Shown here piece after piece: positions 25,715 to 34,442 of a stretch of 64,000 bases of DNA. The first letter of the stretch is position 1. Every line of letters starts with the position of its first letter. The translations under genes were made by a program, and so were the position numbers. The notes beneath the pieces are model-generated. The model was not told the origin of the DNA. It searched no databases and saw only the letters and a list, made by a program, of their open reading frames with translations. Location: contig NZ_JBDZDS010000004.1 of NCBI RefSeq assembly GCF_040045035.1, positions 342,173 to 406,172 on the forward strand, in the 5' to 3' direction. Origin of the DNA: Pseudaminobacter sp040045035. Lineage in GTDB: Bacteria > Pseudomonadota > Alphaproteobacteria > Rhizobiales > Rhizobiaceae.

Positions 25715-26680
25715 CTATCGCTCTAGAACGAGCGACTTGCCCTCGAAGCGCGAAACGCATGGCATGATCTTGCAGCCGGACTGATGCTCCTCCTCTGAGA
25801 GCCAGTGGTCGTTGTGCAGGAACTTGCCGTCATAAGAAATGACTTTGGTTTCGCATTGTCCGCAGACGCCGCCGCGGCACAGATAGGGCGGATCGATACC
25901 AGCAGCCTCGATCGTCTCGAGCAGGCTCTGCTGCTCGCCCACGTGGATCTGCTTGCCGCTGACTGCCAGCGTCACGTCGAAGGGCTTTCCCGGCTGCGGG
26001 GCCGCGAAGTGTTCGAAATGCACCGTCTCGCTCGGCCAGCCCGCCTCGGCGGCCGTGCGACGCACCCACTCGATCATGCCGGCAGGACCGCAGATATAGA
26101 GATGCGTGCCGAGCGGCTGCGAGGCGAGGAGTTGTTCCAGCGGCAGTTTCTCGCCCTGGTCATCGCGGTAGAGGTGGACACGCCGGCCATAGCGGCCCTT
26201 CAGCACGTCGGCATAGGTGGCCAGCGCTTCCGTGCGGCAGGTATAGTGGAGCTCGAAGTTGCCTGCATCGCCGGCCAGCTGCGAGGTCTGCGACATGAAG
26301 GGCGTGATGCCGATGCCGCCGGCGATCATCAGATGCTTCCTGGCCCGGAGGTCCAGCGAAAACAGGTTGACCGGGCTGCTGATGACCATGCGCATGCCAG
26401 GCTTGACCCGCTGGTGCATGAACAGCGAGCCGCCGCGGCCGGTATCGTCGCGCCGGACGCTGATCGTGTAGTCGCGCGTGTCCAACGGCGAACTCATCAG
26501 CGAATAGGGGTTCAGGCGGGTGCGGTCGTCGTCGCGCATTTCGACGACGACATGGGCGCCGCCGGAGAAGGTCGGCAGAAGCTGGCCGTCCGTTCGCTGG
26601 AAATGAAAGCGCTTGACCAGGTCGTTGACGGGGACGACGTCGGTGACGGTGACGTCGATCTTGCTTGTTCCGGCGCTCAA
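25715..26680 (-). CDS. dmmB: Ferredoxin reductase of the dimethylamine monooxygenase (PDR/VanB family)
   Basis: The 321-aa electron-transfer subunit has a flavin-binding RLNPYSLMSSP segment, the NAD(P)H-binding GGIGITPFM segment, and a C-terminal plant-type 2Fe-2S domain with Cys 268, 273, 276 (CRGGVCGQC) and 308 (MPCVSR). I chose TTG at 26680. It overlaps the dmmA stop (TTGA) and has GAGGAG upstream; the longer frame is antisense-type nonsense. It would feed electrons from NAD(P)H to the haem subunit. A 113-base gap separates it from the DUF3445 gene. Confidence 0.87.
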   Translation of the reverse strand: MSAGTSKIDVTVTDVVPVNDLVKRFHFQRTDGQLLPTFSGGAHVVVEMRDDDRTRLNPYSLMSSPLDTRDYTISVRRDDTGRGGSLFMHQRVKPGMRMVISSPVNLFSLDLRARKHLMIAGGIGITPFMSQTSQLAGDAGNFELHYTCRTEALATYADVLKGRYGRRVHLYRDDQGEKLPLEQLLASQPLGTHLYICGPAGMIEWVRRTAAEAGWPSETVHFEHFAAPQPGKPFDVTLAVSGKQIHVGEQQSLLETIEAAGIDPPYLCRGGVCGQCETKVISYDGKFLHNDHWLSEEEHQSGCKIMPCVSRFEGKSLVLER

Positions 26681-27276
26681 CGGAAAATCTCCTCTGCTTG
26701 AGGGATTTCGGTCGGGTCCTCCGCATTGATGCAAACGCCCTGGAAGGCTGCGAGTCGACGCGAGTAATGATCCCGTACCAGCAGAAGCAGACCGCAATGC
26801 GAGCAGGTCACCGGCTGCGTGGTCACGTTTTCGGTGATGCCTTTGCAATGCACGCACTGGACCCGGCGTGCCAGGGAGCCGCGATGTTCGGTCTGGATCG
26901 AGGCGTGGTCGAAGCCGGCTTCCATTGCAGCCTGCATGGCCTGGCCGATCAGCCCTTCGGTGCCGGCCAGATAAATGCGAAGGCCCATATGTGCCGTCGC
27001 CAGTGTCTGGCGCAGCCTTGGCAAGGCAGCGGCGATCGAGGGGCCTTGATAGAAACGCGCCGGCTGCAGCGATTTCAGCGCGTCGACATAGTTCGTCCCG
27101 GTGTCATCCGGAACGAACATGATGTGGGCATCGGCGAAAAACCCCTCGGGAGCGGTCTTCGCCATGTCGAGTATTGCCGCCGCGCCTTCGGCGTCGGCGA
27201 CGAAGAGGTGGTTGCGACCGGGCTGCGGTGACAGGGTTCCGTAGACCGGCCGGCTGAGTATGGTCTTGGCCGTCAT
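26677..27276 (-). CDS. dmmA: Dimethylamine monooxygenase subunit DmmA family protein
   Basis: The 199-aa protein has a two-part layout: an N-terminal alpha/beta domain (about 1-130) and a C-terminal zinc-ribbon-like part with Cys 141, 144, 158 and 161 (CVHC ... CSHC) and a further Cys at 182. This matches the small DmmA-like subunit of the dimethylamine monooxygenase family. It likely bridges the reductase and haem subunits; its precise role is not known to me. It starts 7 bases after the gcvT-like gene and overlaps dmmB by 4 bases. Confidence 0.85.
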   Translation of the reverse strand: MTAKTILSRPVYGTLSPQPGRNHLFVADAEGAAAILDMAKTAPEGFFADAHIMFVPDDTGTNYVDALKSLQPARFYQGPSIAAALPRLRQTLATAHMGLRIYLAGTEGLIGQAMQAAMEAGFDHASIQTEHRGSLARRVQCVHCKGITENVTTQPVTCSHCGLLLLVRDHYSRRLAAFQGVCINAEDPTEIPQAEEIFR

Positions 27277-27283
27277 GCCCGCT

Positions 27284-28417
27284 TCAACCCTTCGCGGTGC
27301 GCTTCAGCTTCTTCGGGTCGTCGAAGGGCAATGTGTGGGCGATAGCCTTGATCTTGCCGTTCTGGTTGTGGATTTCGAGCGGCGTGCCCTGCACCGCGCA
27401 GTCGACATCGAGGCGGGCAATGCCCATCGACTTCTTGACCAGCGGCGAATACATCGCGCAAGTGACCACGCCCACCTTCTTGCCGTCGCGATAGACGGGC
27501 GCGCCCTCGTCGGCCGGCTGCTCGCCTTCCAGCAGTACGCCGAAGATCTTGAAGCGCTCCTTGCCTCTCAGCCGGTAGTGCTCCTCGGCACCACGGAAGC
27601 CGGTCTTGCCGGGGCTGACAGTGAAGTCGAGGCCGAGCTCCCACAGCGTGTCGCCGGGGCCTTCGTTCTCGAACGGGTATTTCTGCGAGTTGTCGTAAGG
27701 GTAGAACAGCAGGTAGCTTTCCACGCGCAGCATATCGAGCGTGGTGAAGCGCGTCGGGATGATGCCCATGTCCGCGCCGTCTTCGAGGATCGCGTCCCAG
27801 ACGGCGGGCGCATCCTGGCCGCGGCAGAAGATCTCGTAGCCGCGCTCGCCGGTGTAGCCGGTGCGCGAGATCATCACCGGGAAACCGAACAGACGCGTCT
27901 GCATGTGATGGAAGTAGTTGAGGTCGCGGATGCCGGGGACGTGCTTGGCCAGGAAGTCGACCGCCACCGGCCCCTGCAACGACAGGTCATGCAGATTGTC
28001 GTCGAAGCGGATCGAGACATCGCGGCCCATGGCGGCGCGGGTCAGTTCCTCATGGCCGGTGCCCGAACCGTGCACCACCATCCAGGAGTTCGGGCCCATC
28101 CGATAGAGGATGCAGTCGTCGGTGAACTTGCCGGCATCGTTGAGCATGCAGGCGTAGGCCGATTTGCCTGGGTAGATCTTCTCTACGTCGCGCGTAGTTG
28201 CCAGGTCGATGATGTGGGAGGCGTGCGGACCGTTGATGTGCACCTTCTTCAGTCCGGAAACGTCCATCAGCCCGGCCTTGGTGCGGATCGCGATGTATTC
28301 TTCGTTCGCGTCCTTGTCATAGGTCCAAGCAGTGCCCATGCCGCTCCAATCTTCAAGCTTGGAACCAAGGGCGCGATGGCGATCCGCCAAAGTCGAAAAT
28401 CTCCACGACACCGTCAT
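27284..28417 (-). CDS. dmmD: GcvT-like tetrahydrofolate-binding subunit of the dimethylamine monooxygenase
   Basis: The 377-aa aminomethyltransferase-fold protein (GcvT family) carries RTGYTGERGYEIFC and HDLSLQGPVAVDFLAKHV segments. It is the first gene of the leftward dmm operon. In haem-dependent oxidative N-demethylases a GcvT-type subunit passes the C1 unit to tetrahydrofolate. A stand-alone glycine-cleavage T-protein is less likely, as no gcvH or gcvP lies nearby. GGGAGG lies 9-10 bases before the ATG. Confidence 0.85.
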   Translation of the reverse strand: MTVSWRFSTLADRHRALGSKLEDWSGMGTAWTYDKDANEEYIAIRTKAGLMDVSGLKKVHINGPHASHIIDLATTRDVEKIYPGKSAYACMLNDAGKFTDDCILYRMGPNSWMVVHGSGTGHEELTRAAMGRDVSIRFDDNLHDLSLQGPVAVDFLAKHVPGIRDLNYFHHMQTRLFGFPVMISRTGYTGERGYEIFCRGQDAPAVWDAILEDGADMGIIPTRFTTLDMLRVESYLLFYPYDNSQKYPFENEGPGDTLWELGLDFTVSPGKTGFRGAEEHYRLRGKERFKIFGVLLEGEQPADEGAPVYRDGKKVGVVTCAMYSPLVKKSMGIARLDVDCAVQGTPLEIHNQNGKIKAIAHTLPFDDPKKLKRTAKG

Positions 28418-28521
28418 CTACTTCATCCTCCCATTTCAATAAATGTTCTTCTTCGTTTCACCTGAAGGGCGAAAACGCTGAGAAGTGGATCGACGGTGAT
28501 ACTGACGCAAAATTCCAAACG

Positions 28522-28538
28522 TGCAATACTGTAGTGCA
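28522..28538. promoter_or_regulatory. 17-bp near-perfect palindrome in the dmm/mgs divergent region
   Basis: TGCAATACTGTAGTGCA is symmetrical except for one base pair either side of the centre (form TGCA-n-TAC-n-GTA-n-TGCA). It lies 105 bases upstream of dmmD and 238 bases upstream of mgsA. It has the look of an operator for a dimeric regulator; the XRE-cupin protein at 23794-24552 is the nearest candidate binder, by inference only. Confidence 0.5.
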
Positions 28539-28690
28539 AAAATTATTATTCGCAGGCAAACTCTATGCGTCGAGAAGCCTTCGAAGGGGATCGAATCGGT
28601 GCCTGAGGAAGGAGAGTTGCGGGAGGCGTGGGGTGCACGCGATGGGGGCCTGTGCGCCCCCGTCCCGCATCATGCTCTTTCTTTTCTATG

Positions 28691-28707
28691 ATGAAAAAAA
28701 AATTCAT
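28691..28707. promoter_or_regulatory. A-rich inverted repeat upstream of mgsA, similar to one upstream of fhs
   Basis: ATGAAAAAAAAATTCAT has ATGAA/TTCAT arms and the same 17-base length as ATGAAAGAAAATTTCAT at 41049-41065, differing at two positions. It lies 68 bases before the mgsA start. The shared sequence suggests one regulator controlling both operons, though long A-runs can also arise by chance in promoter regions. Confidence 0.45.
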
Positions 28708-28775
28708 GACGGTTGAATTTAGCCTGCAAAGCTGCTAGCCATTACGGTAGAAAAATACCAAGGAGGTGGAAGCCG

Positions 28776-29672
28776 ATGTGTGGCATTGTCGGACTGTTTC
28801 TCAAGGACAAGTCGCTAGAGCCGCAACTGGGTGCCATGCTGTCGGAGATGCTTGTTCTGCTCACCGATCGTGGCCCTGACAGTGCGGGTATCGCGATCTA
28901 CGGATCGCCGGAAAAGAACCAGGGCAAGATCACGATCCAGTCGCCGTCGCCGGAGCGCGACTTTGCGGGGTTGGATCAGGAAATCTCGAAAAAGATTGGC
29001 GCGGCCGTCAAGATGGCGGTGAAGTCGACTCATGCCGTTCTGGAAGTGCCGGTCGAGAAGCTCGACGCCGTGCGCGGCGCCGTTGCTGAACTGCGCCCCA
29101 ATGCACGCGTGATGGGCGTGGGCGAGGCGATCGAGATCTATAAGGAAGTGGGTCTGCCGGAGAAGGTTGCCGAACGCTTCGAGGTTTCGAAGATGAGCGG
29201 AACGCACGGCATCGGCCACACTCGTATGGCGACTGAATCGGCTGTGACCACGATGGGTGCGCATCCGTTCTCGACCGGGCCCGACCAGTGCCTGGTGCAC
29301 AACGGCTCGCTGTCCAACCACAACAACGTCCGTCGCGAACTGCGGCGCGAAGGCATGACCTTCGAGACCGAGAACGACACCGAGGTTGCGGCTGCCTATC
29401 TGTCGCACAAGATCGCTGGTGGCATGGCTCTCGGGGAGGCGCTGGAGTCGAGCCTGAACGATCTCGACGGCTTCTTCACCTTCGTGGTGGGCACCAAGAA
29501 CGGCTTCGGTGTGGTGCGCGATCCGATCGCCTGCAAGCCTGCCGTGCTTGCCGAAACTGACCAGTATGTGGCGTTCGGTTCGGAGTACCGGGCGCTGGCC
29601 AACCTGCCGGGCATCGAACAGGCCAAGGTATGGGAGCCCGAGCCGTCCACCGTCTATTTCTGGGAGCACTGA
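28776..29672 (+). CDS. mgsA: N-methylglutamate synthase subunit A (class II glutamine amidotransferase)
   Basis: The 298-aa protein is a class II glutamine amidotransferase with the N-terminal nucleophile: Met is followed by CGIVGLF, so Cys becomes residue 1 after Met removal. HGIGHTRMATESAVT and NDTEVAAAYLSHKI are family segments. I chose the ATG at 28776 because AAGGAGG lies 9 bases upstream and the longer frame from 28713 would hide the catalytic Cys. As the first gene of mgsABC it is part of the N-methylglutamate synthase complex, which makes N-methylglutamate from the product of GmaS. Confidence 0.9.
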   Translation: MCGIVGLFLKDKSLEPQLGAMLSEMLVLLTDRGPDSAGIAIYGSPEKNQGKITIQSPSPERDFAGLDQEISKKIGAAVKMAVKSTHAVLEVPVEKLDAVRGAVAELRPNARVMGVGEAIEIYKEVGLPEKVAERFEVSKMSGTHGIGHTRMATESAVTTMGAHPFSTGPDQCLVHNGSLSNHNNVRRELRREGMTFETENDTEVAAAYLSHKIAGGMALGEALESSLNDLDGFFTFVVGTKNGFGVVRDPIACKPAVLAETDQYVAFGSEYRALANLPGIEQAKVWEPEPSTVYFWEH

Positions 29673-29676
29673 GACG

Positions 29677-30411
29677 ATGCCTACATCCAATCTTGCAACG
29701 GCACCGCGCGAGTCGAGCTACGCGTCCAGGGTTGTCGATCTTGCCGAGGTTCCTCTGCGGGAGCTCAACCAGGCGCTCCACGAGATCGATAGCGGGTCGA
29801 ACGAGACCGCGTGGGAAGTGCTGAATCCCAAGGGCAATCACGCGGTCGCGGTTGGCGTCAATGCGCCGATCAGCGTCGATGTTCGCGGAAGCGTCGGCTA
29901 CTACTGCGGCGGCATGAACCAGCAGGGCACCATCACGGTGCACGGCTCTGCGGGTCCGGGCGTCGGTGAAAACATGATGTCGGGCGCCATCGTCGTGAAG
30001 GGCGATGCCAGTCAGTATGCAGGAGCTACCGGGCGCGGTGGCCTGCTTGTCATCGAAGGCAACGCCTCGTCGCGCTGCGGCATCTCGATGAAGGGCATCA
30101 ACATCGTCGTTCGCGGCAATGTCGGCCATATGTCCGCCTTTATGGCGCAGTCGGGTAACCTCGTGGTTCTGGGCGATGCCGGCGACGCGCTGGGCGACTC
30201 CATCTACGAAGCGCGCCTTTTCGTGCGCGGCAAGGTGAAGAGCCTTGGTGCCGACTGCATCGAGAAGGAGATGCGCCCCGAGCACATCGCGATCCTCAAG
30301 GATCTCCTGGAGCGTGCAGGCATGACCGATGTGAAGCCTGAAGAGTTCAAGCGCTACGGTTCCGCGCGCACGCTCTACAATTTCAACATCGACAACGCCG
30401 ACGCGTACTGA
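29677..30411 (+). CDS. mgsB: N-methylglutamate synthase subunit B (GlxC/GXGXG type)
   Basis: The 244-aa protein consists mostly of the glutamate-synthase C-terminal GXGXG beta-helix repeats, with VRGSVGYYCGGMNQQGTI, VHGSAGPGVGENMMSGAIVVKG and IKGINIVVRGNVGHMSAF-like turns. It corresponds to the separate GXGXG subunit (GlxC type) of split glutamate synthases and here serves the N-methylglutamate synthase complex. It starts 4 bases after mgsA. Confidence 0.9.
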   Translation: MPTSNLATAPRESSYASRVVDLAEVPLRELNQALHEIDSGSNETAWEVLNPKGNHAVAVGVNAPISVDVRGSVGYYCGGMNQQGTITVHGSAGPGVGENMMSGAIVVKGDASQYAGATGRGGLLVIEGNASSRCGISMKGINIVVRGNVGHMSAFMAQSGNLVVLGDAGDALGDSIYEARLFVRGKVKSLGADCIEKEMRPEHIAILKDLLERAGMTDVKPEEFKRYGSARTLYNFNIDNADAY

Positions 30412-30423
30412 GGTAAGATAGAT

Positions 30424-31752
30424 ATGAGCTACCACAATCCTCCGACCACACCGCGCAAGTCGTCGACGTTTGATGATTACGCAATGTCGGAAATCCGCCG
30501 TGCGGCCGCCACGGGCATCTACGACATCCGCGGCTCCGGCGCCAAGCGCAAGGTTCCGCATTTCGACGATCTGCTGTTCCTGGGTGCTTCGATTTCTCGC
30601 TACCCGCTCGAGGGCTATCGCGAGAAGTGCGAAACCAAGGTTGTGCTCGGCACGCGCTTTGCCAAGAAGCCGATCGAACTGAAGATCCCGATCACCGTCG
30701 CCGGCATGAGCTTCGGCTCGCTGTCCGGCCCGGCCAAGGAAGCACTGGGTCGCGGCGCCACGATTGCGGGCACGTCGACGACCACCGGTGACGGCGGCAT
30801 GACCGAGGAAGAGCGCGGCCATTCCCAGACCCTGGTCTACCAGTACCTCCCGTCGCGCTATGGCATGAACCCGCGCGATCTGCGCCGCGCCGACGCCATC
30901 GAAGTGGTGGTCGGTCAGGGCGCCAAGCCCGGCGGCGGCGGCATGCTGCTCGGCCAGAAGATCTCCGACCGCGTCGCCGAGATGCGTACGCTGCCGAAGG
31001 GCATCGACCAGCGCTCGGCCTGCCGTCATCCGGACTGGACCGGCCCGGACGATCTCGAGATCAAGATCCTTGAGCTCCGCGAGATCACCGATTGGGAAAA
31101 GCCGATCTACGTCAAGGTTGGCGGTGCGCGCCCCTATTACGACACCGCGCTCGCGGTGAAGGCAGGTGCCGACGTCGTCGTTCTCGACGGCATGCAGGGC
31201 GGCACGGCCGCCACGCAGGAAGTGTTCATCGAGCATGTCGGCCAGCCTCTCCTGGCCTGCATCAGGCCGGCGGTACAGGCGCTGCAGGACCTCGGCATGC
31301 ACCGCAAGGTGCAGCTGATCGTGTCAGGCGGCATCCGCAACGGTGCGGATGTGGCCAAGGCGCTGGCGCTCGGCGCCGACGCGGTTTCGATTGGTACGGC
31401 GGCGCTCATCGCGCTCGGCGACAACGATCCGCGCTGGGAGGAAGAGTATCGCAAGCTCGGCTCTACCGCCGGGGCCTACGATGACTGGCATGAAGGAAAA
31501 GACCCTGCAGGTATTACCACGCAGGATCCGGAACTGATGAAACGTGTCGATCCGATCGCCGCGGGCCGGCGACTGGCCAACTACCTGAAGGTGATGACGC
31601 TGGAGGCACAGACGATCGCTCGCGCTTGCGGCAAAAACCATGTGCACAATCTGGAGCCCGAAGATCTGTGCGCACTGACCATCGAGGCCGCCGCCATGTC
31701 CGGCGTCCCGCTTGCAGGAACGAACTGGGTACCGGGGAAAAACACTTTCTGA
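30424..31752 (+). CDS. mgsC: N-methylglutamate synthase subunit C (FMN-binding glutamate-synthase-like)
   Basis: The 442-aa protein is the FMN/iron-sulfur catalytic core of the glutamate-synthase family. Recognisable segments are MSFGSLSGPAKEALGRGA, the glycine-rich GAKPGGGGMLLGQK and the phosphate-binding ALGADAVSIGTAALIALG region. It completes mgsABC and starts 12 bases after mgsB with GAGGTAAG upstream. A normal GltB is about 1500 aa, so the split three-gene form plus the gmaS neighbour points to N-methylglutamate synthase. Confidence 0.91.
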   Translation: MSYHNPPTTPRKSSTFDDYAMSEIRRAAATGIYDIRGSGAKRKVPHFDDLLFLGASISRYPLEGYREKCETKVVLGTRFAKKPIELKIPITVAGMSFGSLSGPAKEALGRGATIAGTSTTTGDGGMTEEERGHSQTLVYQYLPSRYGMNPRDLRRADAIEVVVGQGAKPGGGGMLLGQKISDRVAEMRTLPKGIDQRSACRHPDWTGPDDLEIKILELREITDWEKPIYVKVGGARPYYDTALAVKAGADVVVLDGMQGGTAATQEVFIEHVGQPLLACIRPAVQALQDLGMHRKVQLIVSGGIRNGADVAKALALGADAVSIGTAALIALGDNDPRWEEEYRKLGSTAGAYDDWHEGKDPAGITTQDPELMKRVDPIAAGRRLANYLKVMTLEAQTIARACGKNHVHNLEPEDLCALTIEAAAMSGVPLAGTNWVPGKNTF

Positions 31753-31779
31753 CCAATAACTACCGGGAGGAGCACATAA

Positions 31780-33123
31780 ATGGGAACGGCTTTCGAGACT
31801 AAACTCGACCATACTAAAACGACTGACCTCGCCGAGTTCGCGAAGGCGAGGGACGTCAAGTACTTCATGGTTACCTATACCGACCTGTTTGGCAGCCAGA
31901 GGGCCAAACTCGTTCCGGCGCGGGCCATTGCCGATATGCAGAAAGACGGAGCCGGCTTTGCCGGCTTCGCGACGTGGATGGACCTGACGCCGGCCCATCC
32001 CGACATGCTCGCGGTGCCGGATCCGAGCTCGGTGATCCAGCTGCCGTGGAAGCCCGAAGTAGCCTGGCTGGCCTCCGACTGCGTCATGGAAGGCAAAAGC
32101 GTCGAGCAGGCGCCGCGCAACACGCTGAAGCGCCTTATCGCTGAGGCGGCTAAGGAAGGCCTTCGTGTCAAGACCGGCATCGAGCCGGAATTCTTCCTGA
32201 CCACGCCCGACGGCAAGATGATTGCCGACTCGTATGACACCGCGAACAAGCCCTGCTACGACCAGCAGGCGGTCATGCGCCGCTACGACATCATCGCCGA
32301 AGTCGCCGACGCCATGCTGGACCTCGGCTGGGAGCCGTATCAGAACGACCACGAGGACGCCAACGGGCAGTTCGAAATGAACTGGGCCTATGACGACACG
32401 CTGGCGACCGCCGACAAGTACTCCTTCTTCAAGTTCATGATGAAGACCGTTGCCGAAAAGCACGGTCTGCGCGCCACCTTCATGCCCAAGCCGTTCCCCA
32501 CGCGTACCGGTAACGGCTGCCATGCCCATATCTCGGTGTGGGATCTTGACGGCCAGGTGAACATGTTCGCCGACCGCAATTCTTCGGACGGCCTGTCGGA
32601 GAAGGGCATGCACTTCCTGGGCGGCATCATCAAGCACGCCCCGGGGCTCACCGCGATCACCAACCCGACCGTGAATTCCTACAAGCGCATCAACGCGCCG
32701 CGTACGACTTCGGGGGCGACCTGGGCTCCCAACACGGTGACCTGGACCGGCAACAACCGCACGCACATGGTACGCGTGCCTGGCCCGGGCCGCTTTGAGC
32801 TCCGCCTGCCTGATGGCGCGGCCAACCCCTATCTGATGCAGGCTGTCATCATCGCGGCCGGCCTCAGCGGCATCCGTGCCAAGGCCGATCCCGGCCCGCG
32901 CAGCGACATCGACATGTACAAGGACGGCCACACCGTGACGCACGGCTCGAAGCTGCCCCTGAACCTGCTCGACGCCCTGCGTGAACTCGACAAGGACACC
33001 GAGCTGAAGGGGCTGATGGGCGAGGAGTTCACGCGCGGCTTCATCAAGCTGAAGACGCAGGAGTGGAACTCCTACGCAAGCCAGCTCACCCAGTGGGAAC
33101 TCGACAACACCCTCGACTGCTAA
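31780..33123 (+). CDS. gmaS: Gamma-glutamylmethylamide synthetase
   Basis: GmaS joins methylamine to glutamate with ATP, giving gamma-glutamylmethylamide, the first step of the N-methylglutamate pathway. The 447-aa protein is a glutamine-synthetase-fold enzyme: EPEFFL and NGQFEMNW at the active site, KPFPTRTGNGCHAHISVW, NPTVNSYKRINAP and RVPGPGRFELRLPDGAANPYL. I prefer GmaS over ordinary glutamine synthetase because it is embedded between mgsABC and mgdABCD. The preceding GGGAGGAG is a strong ribosome-binding site. Confidence 0.93.
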   Translation: MGTAFETKLDHTKTTDLAEFAKARDVKYFMVTYTDLFGSQRAKLVPARAIADMQKDGAGFAGFATWMDLTPAHPDMLAVPDPSSVIQLPWKPEVAWLASDCVMEGKSVEQAPRNTLKRLIAEAAKEGLRVKTGIEPEFFLTTPDGKMIADSYDTANKPCYDQQAVMRRYDIIAEVADAMLDLGWEPYQNDHEDANGQFEMNWAYDDTLATADKYSFFKFMMKTVAEKHGLRATFMPKPFPTRTGNGCHAHISVWDLDGQVNMFADRNSSDGLSEKGMHFLGGIIKHAPGLTAITNPTVNSYKRINAPRTTSGATWAPNTVTWTGNNRTHMVRVPGPGRFELRLPDGAANPYLMQAVIIAAGLSGIRAKADPGPRSDIDMYKDGHTVTHGSKLPLNLLDALRELDKDTELKGLMGEEFTRGFIKLKTQEWNSYASQLTQWELDNTLDC

Positions 33124-33171
33124 CTTGCTTCGGAAACGGAAATTGCAGGCCTTTTCGCGGAAAACACGGTG

Positions 33172-34425
33172 ATGAAGTACTCAATTTTTTCGCTCGCGAA
33201 GGCGGCGCTTTCTGGTCACAAGGGGTGGGGGCGTGCCTGGCGGGACGCCCCTCCCAAGTCTCACTATGACGTGGTGATTATCGGCGGCGGCGGCCATGGG
33301 CTTGCCACCGCCTACCACCTCGCCCATCAATACGGCATCCGCAACGTTGCGGTGCTGGAGAAGGGGTGGATCGGTTCCGGCAATGCCGGCCGCAACACCA
33401 CCATCATCCGCTCCAACTACGGTCTCCCCGGCAACACGGGCTTCTACGAACTTTCGATGAAGCTGTGGGAGCGTATGGAGCAGGATCTCAATTACAATGC
33501 GATGGTCAGCCAGCGCGGCATCGTGAATCTCTATCATTCCGATGCGCAGCGCGACGCCTTCGCGCGCCGCGGCAACACCATGCGCATCAACGGCATCGAT
33601 GCCGAATTGCTCGATCGTGCGCAGATCCAGCAGATGATGCCGTTCCTGAATTTCGACAACGCACGCTTCCCCATCCAGGGCGGGCTTCTGCAGCGCCGTG
33701 CCGGCACGGCCCGTCATGACGCCGTGGTCTGGGGCTATGCGCGCGCCGCCGACCTGCTCGGCGTGGACATCATCCAGAACTGCGAGGTCACCGGCTTCGT
33801 CCGCGACCACAACGGCAAGGTGACTGGCGTGGAAACGTCCCGCGGCCGCATCGGCGCCGGCAAGGTCGGCATGGCGGTTGCCGGCAGCACCTCGCGGGTT
33901 GCTGGCATGGCAGGCCTCAGGCTGCCCATCGAGAGCCATGTGCTGCAGGCCTTCGTGTCGGAGGCAATCAAGCCGCTCATCCCGGGCGTCATCACTTTCG
34001 GCGCTGGCCACTTCTATGTCAGCCAGTCCGACAAGGGCGGCCTGGTCTTCGGCGGCGATCTCGACGGCTACAACTCCTACGCCCAGCGCGGCAACATGCC
34101 TGTCATGGAAGACGTTTGCGAAGGCGGCATGGCGCTGATGCCGATGATCGGCCGCATCCGACTGCTGCGCCAGTGGGGCGGCATCATGGATATGTCCATG
34201 GACGGCACGCCCATCATCGACAAGACGCCGGTCGACGGCCTCTATCTCAACGCCGGCTGGTGTTATGGCGGCTTCAAGGCGACGCCGGCTTCCGGCCTGG
34301 TCTTCGCGCATCTGCTGGCGACCGACACGCCACACGAGGAGGCGAAACGCTTCCGTCTCGACCGGTTCGAACGTGGCGCGATGATCGACGAGAAGGGCCA
34401 GGGCGCCCAACCAAATCTGCACTGA
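33172..34425 (+). CDS. mgdA: N-methylglutamate dehydrogenase subunit A (SoxB-like flavoprotein)
   Basis: The 417-aa FAD protein resembles the beta subunit of heterotetrameric sarcosine oxidase: dinucleotide fold DVVIIGGGGHGLATAYHLAHQYG, the covalent-flavin-type region, and C-terminal GWCYGGFKATPASG. N-methylglutamate dehydrogenase uses this fold to oxidise N-methylglutamate to glutamate, passing the methyl carbon to tetrahydrofolate. Placement in the gmaS operon favours N-methylglutamate over sarcosine. A GTG start one codon upstream (33169) is possible. Confidence 0.9.
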   Translation: MKYSIFSLAKAALSGHKGWGRAWRDAPPKSHYDVVIIGGGGHGLATAYHLAHQYGIRNVAVLEKGWIGSGNAGRNTTIIRSNYGLPGNTGFYELSMKLWERMEQDLNYNAMVSQRGIVNLYHSDAQRDAFARRGNTMRINGIDAELLDRAQIQQMMPFLNFDNARFPIQGGLLQRRAGTARHDAVVWGYARAADLLGVDIIQNCEVTGFVRDHNGKVTGVETSRGRIGAGKVGMAVAGSTSRVAGMAGLRLPIESHVLQAFVSEAIKPLIPGVITFGAGHFYVSQSDKGGLVFGGDLDGYNSYAQRGNMPVMEDVCEGGMALMPMIGRIRLLRQWGGIMDMSMDGTPIIDKTPVDGLYLNAGWCYGGFKATPASGLVFAHLLATDTPHEEAKRFRLDRFERGAMIDEKGQGAQPNLH

Positions 34426-34442
34426 AAGCGAGGCAGACGGAA

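Larger units (their letters stand above)
28418..28775. other. Divergent control region between the dmm and mgs operons
   Basis: This 358-base gap is markedly AT-rich in places and separates the start of dmmD (left) from mgsA (right), so it holds both promoters. It contains two symmetrical sites described separately: a 17-bp palindrome at 28522-28538 and an A-rich inverted repeat at 28691-28707. The mgsA ribosome-binding site AAGGAGG lies at about 28760. I found no confident sigma-factor box and no small gene. Confidence 0.6.

Noticed and set aside
27284..28417. Naming this gene as glycine cleavage T-protein (gcvT)
   Set aside because: No gcvH or gcvP is near, and it leads the dmm operon in the published dmmDABC order.
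29476..31302. Minus-strand open frame of about 608 codons antisense to mgsB/mgsC
   Set aside because: mgsB and mgsC are well supported on plus. The antisense frame has no start signal or domain.
31780..33123. Naming this gene as ordinary glutamine synthetase
   Set aside because: It lies between mgsABC and mgdABCD, as gmaS does in known N-methylglutamate pathway operons.
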